A stretch of 31,574 nucleotides of DNA, taken from Streptomyces katrae (GTDB lineage Bacteria > Actinomycetota > Actinomycetes > Streptomycetales > Streptomycetaceae). A program made the translations under genes and the position numbers. The stretch spans positions 1-31,574 of the forward strand of contig NZ_JZWV01000053.1 in the NCBI RefSeq assembly GCF_000966975.1, written 5' to 3'. Shown here one piece after another: positions 15,491 through 23,016 of the stretch. Each line of letters begins with the position of its first letter. Position 1 is the first letter of the stretch. The notes under the pieces are model-generated. The model saw nothing but the letters and a program-made list of their open reading frames with translations. It did not search any database and was not told the DNA's origin.

Positions 15491-16702
15491 CTAGGGCTGC
15501 TGATCTCCGTCGGCCAGACGCCCGAGGATCAGGGCGATCCGCAGCGTGAACGCCGAGCGGACATCGGAGGGTGACCAGCCGGTGACGTCGGTCACACGTC
15601 GGAGCCGGTAGCGCACCGTGTTCGGGTGCACGAACAGCATCCGCGCCGCCCCCTCCAGGCTGCTGGCCTGCTCCAGGTAGACGCTCAGCGTCTCCAGCAG
15701 CGCCGAGCCCGCCTCCTCGAGCGGTCTGTAGATCTCCTCCACCAGCTGCTCCCTGGCCGAGGGATCCGACGCGATCGCGCGCTCGGGCAGGAGATCGTCC
15801 GCCAGGACCGGACGCGGCGCGTCCTGCCAGGCCGTGCAGGCCTTCAGCCCCGCGGCCGCCGCCTGGGCCGACTTCGTCGCGTTCAGCAGGTCCGGGACCA
15901 CCGGCCCCGCCACCACCGGACCGGCCGCGAACGGCCCGATCAGGGACTTCGCCACCTGGAGCGGGTTGTCGCTGCCGCCCGCGATCACCACCAGCCGGGC
16001 ACCCAGCACCCCGGTGAGCACCTGCAGCTTGTGGTGGCGGGCCGCGCGGCGGATCGCCTCCACCGTCAGCTCGCTGTCCCCCTCCGGGGCGGTGCCCAGG
16101 ACCACGCACACGTGCTCCGGGGAGTTCCAGCCCAGCGCCGCGGCCCGCGACAGGGCGCCTTCGTCCGCCTCGCCCGACAGGACCGCGTTGACGACGAGGG
16201 ACTCCAGCCGGGCGTCCCACGCGCCGCGCGCCTCGGCGGCCTGCGCGTACACCTGGGCCGTCGCGAAGGCGATCTCCCGGGCGTACACCAGCAGCGCCTC
16301 GCGCAGGATCGACTCGTCCCCGGGGGCCGCCACCTCGTCGATCGCGGCCTCCATGACCTCGATCGTCGTACGGACCATCTCCACGGTCTGGCGCAGGGTG
16401 ATCGCCCGGGTCAGCTCCCGCGGAGCGGTGCCGAAGACGTCGGTGGAGATGGCCTGCGGGGTCTCCGGGTGCCGGAACCACTCCGTGAAGGCGGCGATGC
16501 CCGCCTGGGCCACCAGGCCGATCCACGACCGGTTCTCCGGAGGCATCGCCCGGTACCACGGCAGGGACTCGTCCATCCGCGCGATGGCGTTGGCGGCGAG
16601 CCGGCCGGAGGACTTCTCCAGTCGGCGCAGCGTCGCCGCGTGCGGATGGGCCGGATGCGCGGGCCGGATCTCGGGGGAATGCTCACGTTCGGGTTGGGGC
16701 AC
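15491..16702 (-). CDS. fasR: PucR-family activator of fatty-acid synthesis (FasR)
   Basis: A 403-residue regulator. A central CdaR/GGDEF-like region (about residues 190-300) is followed by the C-terminal PucR HTH_30 segment ending in ARMLFVHPNTVRYRLRRVTDVTGWSPSD, about residues 355-385. The gene lies directly upstream of fabD, the position of S. coelicolor FasR, which activates the fab operon and so sets the acyl flux to membrane and storage lipids. The GTG at 16702 is the most likely start. It lacks a ribosome site, and CAGTCT six bases upstream hints at a leaderless message. It is unrelated to the mycobacterial TetR-type FasR. Confidence 0.9.
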   Translation of the reverse strand: MPQPEREHSPEIRPAHPAHPHAATLRRLEKSSGRLAANAIARMDESLPWYRAMPPENRSWIGLVAQAGIAAFTEWFRHPETPQAISTDVFGTAPRELTRAITLRQTVEMVRTTIEVMEAAIDEVAAPGDESILREALLVYAREIAFATAQVYAQAAEARGAWDARLESLVVNAVLSGEADEGALSRAAALGWNSPEHVCVVLGTAPEGDSELTVEAIRRAARHHKLQVLTGVLGARLVVIAGGSDNPLQVAKSLIGPFAAGPVVAGPVVPDLLNATKSAQAAAAGLKACTAWQDAPRPVLADDLLPERAIASDPSAREQLVEEIYRPLEEAGSALLETLSVYLEQASSLEGAARMLFVHPNTVRYRLRRVTDVTGWSPSDVRSAFTLRIALILGRLADGDQQP

Positions 16703-16771
16703 GGGACAAGACTGCCTTATCGACGGCCCGGCGCGGACCCGGGTCCCGGGCCGGGGACCCGGAGGGAGGGC

Positions 16772-16777
16772 TACGGT
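16772..16777 (+). promoter_or_regulatory. -10 box for leaderless pirin gene
   Basis: TACGGT (TANNNT) lies seven bases before the ATG at 16785. The GGAGGGAGGG tract at 16761-16770 is too far away to be a ribosome site and falls instead in the promoter spacer. Confidence 0.45.
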
Positions 16778-16784
16778 GGCTCCC

Positions 16785-17444
16785 ATGATCGATGTACGCC
16801 GCGCCGCCGACCGGTACGCGGGAGGGGATCCGGAGGCCGGGATCACCACCCGGCACGCCTTCTCCTTCGGGTCCTTCTACGATCCGGAGAACATCCGCTT
16901 CGGCCCGGTGCTCGCCTGCAACGAGGAGCTGCTCGCCCCCGGCTCCGGCTTCGACGAGCACCCGCACAGCCACACCGAGATCGTGACCTGGGTGGTGGAG
17001 GGCGAGCTCACCCACCGCGACAGCACCACGGGCCACACCGGCACCGTCCGGCCCGGAGACGTCCAGCGGCTGGGCTCCGGCTCCGGCGCCCGGCACGTGG
17101 AGCGCAACGACGGCGATCGGCCGCTGCGGTTCGTGCAGATGTGGCTCGCACCGCTGGCCGCGGGCGGGGAGCCGTCGTACGAGGTCGTGCGCGGCCTCGC
17201 GGACGGCACCCCGTACGAGGTCCCGGCCGCCGGCGCGGTACTGCACGTGCTGCGGCCCGGCGCGGGCGAGCGGGTCCCCGTACCGGAAGCGGAGCGGGTC
17301 TACCTGCACGTGGTGCACGGGGACCTGCGGCTCGACGGGGCGGAGCTGGGGCCAGGGGACTCGGCGCGGATCACCGCCGAGAAGGGCCTGGAGGTCACGG
17401 CCGGCTCCCCGTGCGAGCTCCTGGTCTGGGAACTGCCGGCCTAG
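16785..17444 (+). CDS. Pirin-family cupin protein
   Basis: A 219-residue bicupin of the pirin family. The metal ligands are visible as His59 and His61 in DEHPHSHTEIV, and His104 and Glu106 in GARHVERN. Pirins bind Fe or other metals. Some are quercetin dioxygenases and others are redox-dependent regulators, including one that lowers pyruvate dehydrogenase activity in Serratia; the activity of this one is unknown. It is divergent from fasR. Its TAG stop overlaps, within CTAG at 17441-17444, the stop of the convergent serine hydrolase gene. Confidence 0.9.
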   Translation: MIDVRRAADRYAGGDPEAGITTRHAFSFGSFYDPENIRFGPVLACNEELLAPGSGFDEHPHSHTEIVTWVVEGELTHRDSTTGHTGTVRPGDVQRLGSGSGARHVERNDGDRPLRFVQMWLAPLAAGGEPSYEVVRGLADGTPYEVPAAGAVLHVLRPGAGERVPVPEAERVYLHVVHGDLRLDGAELGPGDSARITAEKGLEVTAGSPCELLVWELPA

Positions 17445-18286
17445 GCGGAGCGGAGCTCCGCGAGGACCGCGTCGGTGAAGGGGGTCCACGCCTCCACGGC
17501 CCAGGGGCCGAAGGCGCGGTCCGTCAGTGCCACGCAGGCGGCGCGGACGTCCGGGTCCACCCACAGGAAGGTGCCGGACTGGCCGAAGTGCCCGAAGGTG
17601 CGCGGGGAGGAGGTGAGCCCCGTCCAGTGCGGGGACTTGCCGTCGCGGATCTCCAGGCCGAGCCCCCAGTCGTTGGGTGACTGGTGGCCGTAGCCGGGCA
17701 GGACGCCCTTGAGGCCGGGGTGGACCACCGAGGTGGCCTCGGCGACCGTGCGGACGTCCAGCAGCCGGGGCGCCTGGAGTTCGGCGGCGAAGCGCACCAG
17801 GTCGGAGACGGTGGAGACGCCGTCCTTGGCCGGGGAGCCCTCCAGGGAGGAGGAGTTCATGCCCAGCGGTTCGAAGACGGCCTCGCGCAGGTAGTCGGCG
17901 AAGGGGATCCCGGTGGCCTTCGCGAGGTGGTCGCCGAGCACCTCGAAGCCGGCGTTCGAGTACAGCCGGCGCTGCCCGGGCGGGGCCGTCGCACGGTGTT
18001 CGTCGAAGGCCAGGCCGCTGGTGTGCGCGAGGAGGTGACGGACCGTCGAGCCCTCGGGGCCGGCCGGTTCGTCCAGCTCGACCGCCCCTTCCTCGTACGC
18101 GACGAGGACCGCGTACGCGGCGAGCGGCTTGGTGACCGAGGCCAGCGGGAACCGGCGGTCCACGGGGCCGTGGGAGCCGGCCAGGCTCCCGTCGGCGCGC
18201 ACGACGGCCGCGGCGGCGGCCGGCACCGGCCAGTTCTCGACGGCCCGCAGGCTCTCCAGGCGGTTGACGCCTTCCATGCTCTCCAT
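17441..18286 (-). CDS. Beta-lactamase-family serine hydrolase
   Basis: A 281-residue class C beta-lactamase/DD-peptidase-fold protein. Motif 1 is SVTK (Ser50, Lys53), motif 2 YSN (Tyr109 to Asn111), and motif 3 a GHFGQSG variant near residue 237. There is no signal peptide, so it is probably a cytoplasmic esterase-like hydrolase, not a secreted resistance beta-lactamase. The ATG at 18286 is preferred, since TAGGCT stands seven bases before it (leaderless); ATG 18277 is an alternative. It is divergent from merR, with only 61 bases between, and convergent with pirin, sharing a CTAG stop. Confidence 0.88.
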   Translation of the reverse strand: MESMEGVNRLESLRAVENWPVPAAAAAVVRADGSLAGSHGPVDRRFPLASVTKPLAAYAVLVAYEEGAVELDEPAGPEGSTVRHLLAHTSGLAFDEHRATAPPGQRRLYSNAGFEVLGDHLAKATGIPFADYLREAVFEPLGMNSSSLEGSPAKDGVSTVSDLVRFAAELQAPRLLDVRTVAEATSVVHPGLKGVLPGYGHQSPNDWGLGLEIRDGKSPHWTGLTSSPRTFGHFGQSGTFLWVDPDVRAACVALTDRAFGPWAVEAWTPFTDAVLAELRSA

Positions 18287-18293
18287 GCGCCCG

Positions 18294-18299
18294 AGCCTA
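18294..18299 (-). promoter_or_regulatory. -10 box for leaderless serine hydrolase gene
   Basis: TAGGCT on the minus strand, seven bases before the ATG at 18286. The region upstream on this strand runs straight into the MerR palindrome, so MerR binding could affect both directions. Confidence 0.45.
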
Positions 18300-18309
18300 C
18301 TGGGCACGC

Positions 18310-18340
18310 TTGCCTGGAGTGCACTCAAGGGTTTTAGCGT
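18310..18340 (+). promoter_or_regulatory. MerR-type promoter with 19-bp spacer and operator
   Basis: TTGCCT (18310-18315) and TAGCGT (18335-18340) are separated by exactly 19 bases, the overlong spacer characteristic of MerR-activated promoters. The palindrome CCTGGAGTGCACTCAAGG (18313-18330, one mismatched pair) sits within this spacer. TAGCGT is seven bases before the merR ATG, so the message should be leaderless. Confidence 0.7.
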
Positions 18341-18347
18341 AGAGGTC

Positions 18348-18731
18348 ATGAACCTGACGGAGACGCGGTACACGATCAGCGAGGTCGAGGCGCGGACCGG
18401 TCTCACCCAGCACACGCTGCGCTGGTACGAGCGGATCGGCCTGATGCCGCACGTGGACCGCTCTCATTCGGGGCAGCGGCGGTTCAGCGACAAGGACCTC
18501 CACTGGCTCGGCTTCGTGGGCAAGCTGCGGGCCACGGGGATGTCGGTGGCGGACATGGTCCGGTACGCGGAACTCGTCCGCGAGGGGGACCACACGGTCG
18601 ACGAGCGCCGGGAGCTCCTTGAGCGGACGCGCCGGGAGGTGCTGGCCCGGGTCGCGGAGCTGACGGACGCGCTCGAGGTCCTGGACTTCAAGATCGCACT
18701 GTATTCGGGAACGGGGAAGGCACAGTCATGA
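18348..18731 (+). CDS. MerR-family transcriptional regulator
   Basis: A 127-residue MerR protein. The winged HTH is at the N-terminus (YTISEVEARTGLTQHTLRWYERIGLMPHVDR, residues 8-38), followed by RRFSDKDLHWLGFVGKLRATGMSVADMVRYAEL and a C-terminal dimer coiled coil. It contains no cysteine, so it is not a metal or redox-thiol sensor of the MerR/SoxR type. It matches the group found next to aldo-keto reductases. Its last four bases, ATGA, overlap the reductase start, so the two are coupled. The promoter upstream has the 19-bp MerR spacer, pointing to autoregulation of the pair. Confidence 0.93.
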   Translation: MNLTETRYTISEVEARTGLTQHTLRWYERIGLMPHVDRSHSGQRRFSDKDLHWLGFVGKLRATGMSVADMVRYAELVREGDHTVDERRELLERTRREVLARVAELTDALEVLDFKIALYSGTGKAQS

Positions 18732-19747
18732 CGGAGCAGACCACCATCGCACGGACCGAGCTGGGCAAGGGGGGCCCGGTCGTCGGGATCCAGGGCCTCG
18801 GCTGCATGGGCATGAGCGACTTCTACGGGGACACCGACGAGACGGCGGCCCGCGAGACCCTGGACGCGGCGCTGGCCGCCGGCGTCACCCTCTTCGACAC
18901 GGCGGACGCCTACGGGCGCGGTGCGAACGAGGAGTTCCTGGCGCCCTTCGTGGCCGCCCACCGGGACGAGATCACCCTGGCCACGAAGTTCGCCATCGAG
19001 CGCAACGACGACCCGGCGTACCGGGGGATCCGCAACGACCGCGCGTACATCCGGCAGGCCGTCGAGGGCAGCCTGCGGCGGCTCGGCGTGGACGTCATCG
19101 ACCTCTACTACATGCACCGGCGCGACCCGGCCGTGCCCTTCTCCGAGTCGGTGGGCACGATGGCCGAGCTGGTGCAGGAGGGCAAGGTGCGCCACCTGGG
19201 GCTCAGCGAGGTGACCGGCGCCGAGCTGCGCGAGGCGTACGCGGTGCACCCGATCGCGGCGCTGCAGTCGGAGTGGTCGCTGTTCAGCCGGGACGTGGAG
19301 CGCAGTGCGGTGGGGGCGGCGGCGGAGCTGGGGGTGGCCTTCGTGCCGTACTCGCCGCTCGGGCGCGGGTTCCTGACGGGGGCCTTCACGGACGCGGAGG
19401 CCGAGCTGTCGGCCGGTGACGTCCGGCGCGGCCAGCCCCGTTTCACGGGGGAGAACGCCCGGGCCAACGCGGCCCTGCTGGCCCCGGTCCGGGAGATCGC
19501 GGCCGCGCACGGGGTGACGGCGGCGCAGGTCGCGCTGGCGTGGGTGCAGCAGCGGGCGGCGGTGCACGGGCTGACGGTCGTACCGATTCCGGGGACCCGG
19601 CGGCCGGGGCGCCTCGCGGAGAACACCGCCGCGACCCGGATCACGCTGACGGCGGCGGACCTGGCCCTCCTGGAGCCCCTCGCGTCCCGCGTGGCGGGCA
19701 CCCGCTACCCCGACATGACCTTCACGTCGGTCCCCCGGGAGTCCTGA
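18728..19747 (+). CDS. Aldo/keto reductase
   Basis: A 339-residue NADPH-dependent reductase of aldehydes and ketones. It has the TIM-barrel AKR tetrad Asp57, Tyr62, Lys87 and His130, in LFDTADAYGRG, LATKF and YYMHRRD, with the typical PYSPLGRGFLTG and IPGTRRPGRLAENTAA cofactor segments. Length and motifs match the YajO/PdxI-like or AKR13-type group. The substrate is unknown. The ATG lies in an ATGA overlap with merR, and the pair forms a self-contained MerR-controlled operon. Confidence 0.95.
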   Translation: MTEQTTIARTELGKGGPVVGIQGLGCMGMSDFYGDTDETAARETLDAALAAGVTLFDTADAYGRGANEEFLAPFVAAHRDEITLATKFAIERNDDPAYRGIRNDRAYIRQAVEGSLRRLGVDVIDLYYMHRRDPAVPFSESVGTMAELVQEGKVRHLGLSEVTGAELREAYAVHPIAALQSEWSLFSRDVERSAVGAAAELGVAFVPYSPLGRGFLTGAFTDAEAELSAGDVRRGQPRFTGENARANAALLAPVREIAAAHGVTAAQVALAWVQQRAAVHGLTVVPIPGTRRPGRLAENTAATRITLTAADLALLEPLASRVAGTRYPDMTFTSVPRES

Positions 19748-19773
19748 CCCCGCGAGGCTGCGCCCCGGCCCGG

Positions 19774-20637
19774 CTACGCGCCGGCCGTGAAGCGGGCGCG
19801 GAGGGTTTCGTACTCCGCGTCCGTCAGCAGCCCCGTGCTGTGCAGCTCGCTCAGGTGCCGCAGCCGCTCCCCGGATGTCCGCGCCCGCGGCACCGACCCC
19901 ACCGGCGCCCGCTCCCGCAGCGCGGCCAGCACGGCCGCCGCGAACGGCAGCGACTCGTGCACCGCCCCGTACCCCACGCCGAACACCGCCGCCGCGAGGT
20001 CGTGGTCGGGCGCCGACGGGCTCTCGGCCGGGTCGCGCGGCAGCAGCCGCAGGTATCCGCCACCCGGACGGTCCGGGGAGACCCACTCCACCCCGGCCAG
20101 CGCGGCCAGCGCGAACCTCTGGTCCCCGGCCCGCCACTTCGCACTGCTCGCACCCGTCCGCGACCAGTGGAACGTCACGGCCGAGCCGTCGAACCCCACC
20201 CGGGCGTCGTACGCCTTCAGCAGCAGCGGCGGCTGCGGGACCGCGACGAGGAACCGTTCCGCCGGAGTCCCGTCCCCTTCCGGCCCCAGCCGCTCGCGCA
20301 GCGCCGCCGCGAAGGCCGCGGCCTGGTCGGCCCGGTCGCCGGGCAGCACCAGCCGGTACGGATCGCAGGCCTCCTTCAGCTGCCCGGCGGCAGCGTCCAT
20401 CAGCGGATCGGCCCCGGGCCGCGGCACGGCGCGCAGCACCACGGTCTCCCGCCGCCCGACCCCGGCCGTGGCGGCACCCACCGTCACCCCGGACAGCGCT
20501 TCGAGGGGGATCCGGCGCTCGCCCAGCGCGTTCCAGAGTCTTGGAGTCCGCATCCCCCGTGCGAAGCGGATGAGCACCGAGTCCGAGTCGGCGTCGAACT
20601 CCCAGACGGCATGATTTCCGGCCAGTACGTCACCCAT
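19774..20637 (-). CDS. DUF4429 protein with C-terminal SHOCT domain
   Basis: A 287-residue protein with two DUF4429 repeats (about residues 8-95 and 130-225; for example AVWEFDADSDSVLIRFARG and VTFHWSRTGASSAKWRAGDQRF), which look PH-like, and a SHOCT motif at the end (ERLRHLSELHSTGLLTDAEYETLRARF, about 258-284). SHOCT motifs often occur on bacterial proteins that oligomerise or associate with membranes; function is unknown. The start at 20637 is chosen over ATG 20646 because the family begins MGDVLAG and TACCAT lies seven bases before it, so the message should be leaderless. It is convergent with the aldo/keto reductase gene. Confidence 0.87.
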   Translation of the reverse strand: MGDVLAGNHAVWEFDADSDSVLIRFARGMRTPRLWNALGERRIPLEALSGVTVGAATAGVGRRETVVLRAVPRPGADPLMDAAAGQLKEACDPYRLVLPGDRADQAAAFAAALRERLGPEGDGTPAERFLVAVPQPPLLLKAYDARVGFDGSAVTFHWSRTGASSAKWRAGDQRFALAALAGVEWVSPDRPGGGYLRLLPRDPAESPSAPDHDLAAAVFGVGYGAVHESLPFAAAVLAALRERAPVGSVPRARTSGERLRHLSELHSTGLLTDAEYETLRARFTAGA

Positions 20638-20644
20638 GCGGCAC

Positions 20645-20650
20645 ATGGTA
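20645..20650 (-). promoter_or_regulatory. -10 box for leaderless DUF4429 gene
   Basis: TACCAT on the minus strand with seven bases to the ATG at 20637. The alternative ATG at 20646 would overlap this box, which supports the shorter start. Confidence 0.45.
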
Positions 20651-20652
20651 AA

Positions 20653-20674
20653 GGGACGCGCCCCCGCGCGTCCC
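20653..20674 (-). terminator. Hairpin downstream of the alpha/beta hydrolase gene
   Basis: GGGACGCG (20653-20660) and CGCGTCCC (20667-20674) form an 8-bp stem with a 6-base loop. It lies about 85 bases after the minus-strand hydrolase stop and just upstream of the DUF4429 promoter, so it may isolate the two. On the plus strand a run of seven T follows at 20692-20698. Confidence 0.45.
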
Positions 20675-20756
20675 CCTCGTCATCCGGCCCGTTTTTTTCG
20701 ACTTGCTACGGGTCTGTGGGGCATCGCCCGCCCGCCGGGCATCCGTCAGGGACCCG

Positions 20757-21992
20757 TCAGTTACCGTCCGTGCCGGAAATCCCGCCCCGGCAGTCGGCGT
20801 TGCCGTTCGCGCACGCGACGGAACCGAAACCACCGGTTCCGATCTTGGCGAAGTTCGCCAGCGAGGCGGTGCCTGGCTCGAAATAGCCGGTGTGGCTGTG
20901 GGCCCCCTCGGACGAGAGCAGCCGTGCGCCGAATGCGGGCGACACCGGGTCCGCGCCGTGGCCCAGCCCGCCGACCTCCAGGTGCGGCACGTCGGCGATC
21001 CAGTCGCCCTCGGCCCGCGTGGCCCACACCCGCGCGGCGGTGTGCAGCTCCGCGGCGTTTCCGACGCGCATGCCGGGGCTGCCCGCCACCACCACGTCGG
21101 TCACCCGGTCCGGCAGCCGGCGCGCGGCGACCCCGCACACCACGGAGCCGTAGCTGTGGCAGAACAGGGCCACGCTCGCGTTCCCGGGCAGGGCCGCGGT
21201 CAGGGACTCCAGCCGTACGGCGCCCTGTACGGCGAGCCGGCCGGTGGCGGCGTCCACCCCGACCCCGGCGGGGGCGACGTAGCCGGCCCAGGCGATGACG
21301 GCCGTACGGGCCGCGGGCGCGGCCGCGCGCTCGGCCTCGTACAGGGACTGCGCCATGCCGGCGGGGGCGATCAGCCGGCGCTGGCTGCGCTCGAAGGTGA
21401 GGGCGTCGGTGTCCACCCCGGGGACGATCACCGAGACCCGGCGGGCCGCGTCGAGGTCGCCGTAGACCTCGGCCACCAGGCCGTCGCCGCTGGGGTCGAA
21501 CAGCAGGATCTGCCGGCCGTCCTCGGCGAGGGACTCGAAGCGGTGCGCCCGGCGTATGGCGTTGGCCCGGTCGGCCGGGGTGAGGGCGACGTCCTTGCCG
21601 CGGGCCTCCTCCAGCTTCGCGGCCTGGGTGAGCGCGTTGTGGTTGGCCCGGTACCGGGTCTCGGCGGGGACCCCGTCGAGCGTGCCGACCACGAGCGGGT
21701 AGCCGTCGGCGAGGCGGGTCCGCTGGGCGGCGTCGAGTCCGGCGAAGAAGCGGGCGACCGTCCGTACGGGGGCGTCGGCGGCCGGCACCGGCCGGCCGTC
21801 GATCCGCGCGGTGGCCCACGCGGCCAGTGCGGCGGCCCGCGCGGGAACGGCCGTGTCCGGGCGGTGCACGGCGGTCCAGCCGGTGGTCGCCAGCATGAGG
21901 AAGACGACGCCGAGCGCGAGCAGCATGCGCAGGGCGGCCGGGCGCACGGGGGCGTCGGCGTCGGGGTGGGCGGGGCGGCCGGGCAGGTTCAC
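20757..21992 (-). CDS. Membrane-anchored alpha/beta hydrolase (DUF1023-like)
   Basis: A 411-residue protein. One hydrophobic segment at about residues 20-40 (MLLALGVVFLMLATTGW) is a signal anchor, placing the rest outside the cell. The C-terminal hydrolase domain has the nucleophile elbow FCHSYGSVVCG with Ser280, preceded by VSVIVPGVDTDALTF and followed by His365 or His367 in EGAHSHTGYF, as in the actinobacterial DUF1023 hydrolases. The C-terminus is Gly/Cys-rich (SVACANGNADCRGG). The GTG at 21992 is chosen because TAGGCT lies seven bases upstream (leaderless). The substrate is unknown; members are usually described as putative lipases or esterases. Confidence 0.85.
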   Translation of the reverse strand: MNLPGRPAHPDADAPVRPAALRMLLALGVVFLMLATTGWTAVHRPDTAVPARAAALAAWATARIDGRPVPAADAPVRTVARFFAGLDAAQRTRLADGYPLVVGTLDGVPAETRYRANHNALTQAAKLEEARGKDVALTPADRANAIRRAHRFESLAEDGRQILLFDPSGDGLVAEVYGDLDAARRVSVIVPGVDTDALTFERSQRRLIAPAGMAQSLYEAERAAAPAARTAVIAWAGYVAPAGVGVDAATGRLAVQGAVRLESLTAALPGNASVALFCHSYGSVVCGVAARRLPDRVTDVVVAGSPGMRVGNAAELHTAARVWATRAEGDWIADVPHLEVGGLGHGADPVSPAFGARLLSSEGAHSHTGYFEPGTASLANFAKIGTGGFGSVACANGNADCRGGISGTDGN

Positions 21993-21999
21993 TGGAGCC

Positions 22000-22005
22000 A
22001 GCCTA
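22000..22005 (-). promoter_or_regulatory. -10 box for leaderless alpha/beta hydrolase gene
   Basis: TAGGCT on the minus strand, seven bases before the GTG at 21992; the same hexamer and spacing as at the serine hydrolase gene (18294-18299). Confidence 0.45.
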
Positions 22006-22217
22006 GGAGACCTCTGGAGCCCGTGGTGTCCGGGGTGACGGGACTCACGGCCGACCGGGGGAGACGTCGCCCGCACGGTCACGCTCCGTTGCGGGAGGGG
22101 CGGTTGGGGTGTCTGTGCCGGGTGGCCGGAACTCGCCGTCGGATGCTCCGGGCCGCCGCTCCCCGTACCGGAGGATCCGCCGCGCCGTCCGCCGGGTCCC
22201 GCCGGCGGCTCCCGGCC

Positions 22218-22886
22218 TCAGCCGCCTTCGACGGGTGCCGGGCGGTGCCAGTCCGAGGCCAGGGCGGGGCCGATCTGGTCGAGGTAGGCCTCGGTCATCC
22301 GCCGGATCGCGGTCACGCTGACGTCCTCGCCCTGCCCCCAGAGCCGCCCGGTGACCCGCATCACCCCGCAGAACGCGGCGACGGCGATCCGCGGCCGCGG
22401 ATCGGCGTCCAGATCGAGCCCCTCGCGTTCGGCGACCAGCCGCGCGATCCGCTCCTCCAGCTCGGTGGAGCGCCGCAGGTGGACGGCGAGCAGGGCCGGG
22501 GTGGACTCGATCAGCCGGTAGGCCTGCATGTACAGGTCCACGGGGACCACCTCGGAGAGGGCCTCGTCGAGGGTGTCCCAGGCGGCGAGCACGGCGCCCC
22601 TCATGGCCGCGAGCGGCGGCTCGCCGGCCGGGCGGGCGCCCAGCGCGGCGACGAAGTGCGACTCGACCAGGTCCTGGACGGCGAAGGCGACCTCCTCCTT
22701 GTTCGCGAAGTAGCGGAAGAAGGTGCGCTGGGAGACCTCCACCGTCTCGGTGATCTCGTCGACGGTGGTGTTCTCGTAGCCCTGGGAGATGAACAGGAGC
22801 AGCGCGGCGCGCAGCAGTGCGTCCCGGGTGCGCCGCTTCTTGCGCTCGCGCAGTCCGGCCGCCCGGGCGGGCCGCTCGTCGGTCAT
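22218..22886 (-). CDS. TetR-family regulator of the MFS efflux gene
   Basis: A 222-residue TetR repressor. The HTH domain spans about residues 16-62 (RRTRDALLRAALLLFISQGYENTTVDEITETVEVSQRTFFRYFANKEEV). The C-terminal ligand domain ends at about 215. GTG 22889 directly before the ATG is an alternative start adding one residue. It is divergent from a DHA2 MFS transporter, the classic efflux arrangement; two near-identical inverted operator copies lie between them. A transporter substrate or related compound is the probable inducer. The 225 bases between its stop and the preceding hydrolase start show no gene or clear element apart from the -10 box at 22000-22005. Confidence 0.92.
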   Translation of the reverse strand: MTDERPARAAGLRERKKRRTRDALLRAALLLFISQGYENTTVDEITETVEVSQRTFFRYFANKEEVAFAVQDLVESHFVAALGARPAGEPPLAAMRGAVLAAWDTLDEALSEVVPVDLYMQAYRLIESTPALLAVHLRRSTELEERIARLVAEREGLDLDADPRPRIAVAAFCGVMRVTGRLWGQGEDVSVTAIRRMTEAYLDQIGPALASDWHRPAPVEGG

Positions 22887-22944
22887 CACCGCGGGGGTCC
22901 TCTCTGCTGCTGCATCTGACGCTGAGTGAGCGGTCAGGGTACCG

Positions 22945-23010
22945 GTGACAGAGCTGACAGTTACTGCCGCGTTAAGCCGTTTGTGAACTGTCAGTCGCTG
23001 TCACTAACCT
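22945..23010. promoter_or_regulatory. Twin TetR operators and MFS promoter
   Basis: GTGACAGAGCTGACAGTT (22945-22962) and AACTGTCAGTCGCTGTCAC (22986-23004) are reverse complements except for a short mismatch with a one-base length difference. Each arm holds two copies of TGACAG or its complement. The right copy fills the 18-base spacer between TTGTGA (22981-22986, -35) and TAACCT (23005-23010, -10), and the MFS ATG follows after six bases. The left copy lies beside TACCCT (rev. compl. of 22936-22941), a likely tetR -10 box. Confidence 0.7.
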
Positions 23011-23016
23011 GCTGGC

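Noticed and set aside
15626..17680. 684-codon frame over fasR and pirin
   Set aside because: It runs antisense to fasR and out of frame with pirin; no motifs are present.
17441..18286. Antibiotic-resistance beta-lactamase
   Set aside because: SxxK and YSN motifs are present, but no signal peptide is seen and the class C fold is mostly found in esterases or peptidases of this type.
20681..20756. Cys/Gly-rich or small-RNA gene in the gap before the alpha/beta hydrolase end
   Set aside because: Only a T7 tract, a weak CCCGT/ACGGG pair and a GC-rich hairpin are visible; there is no promoter or reading frame with a ribosome site.
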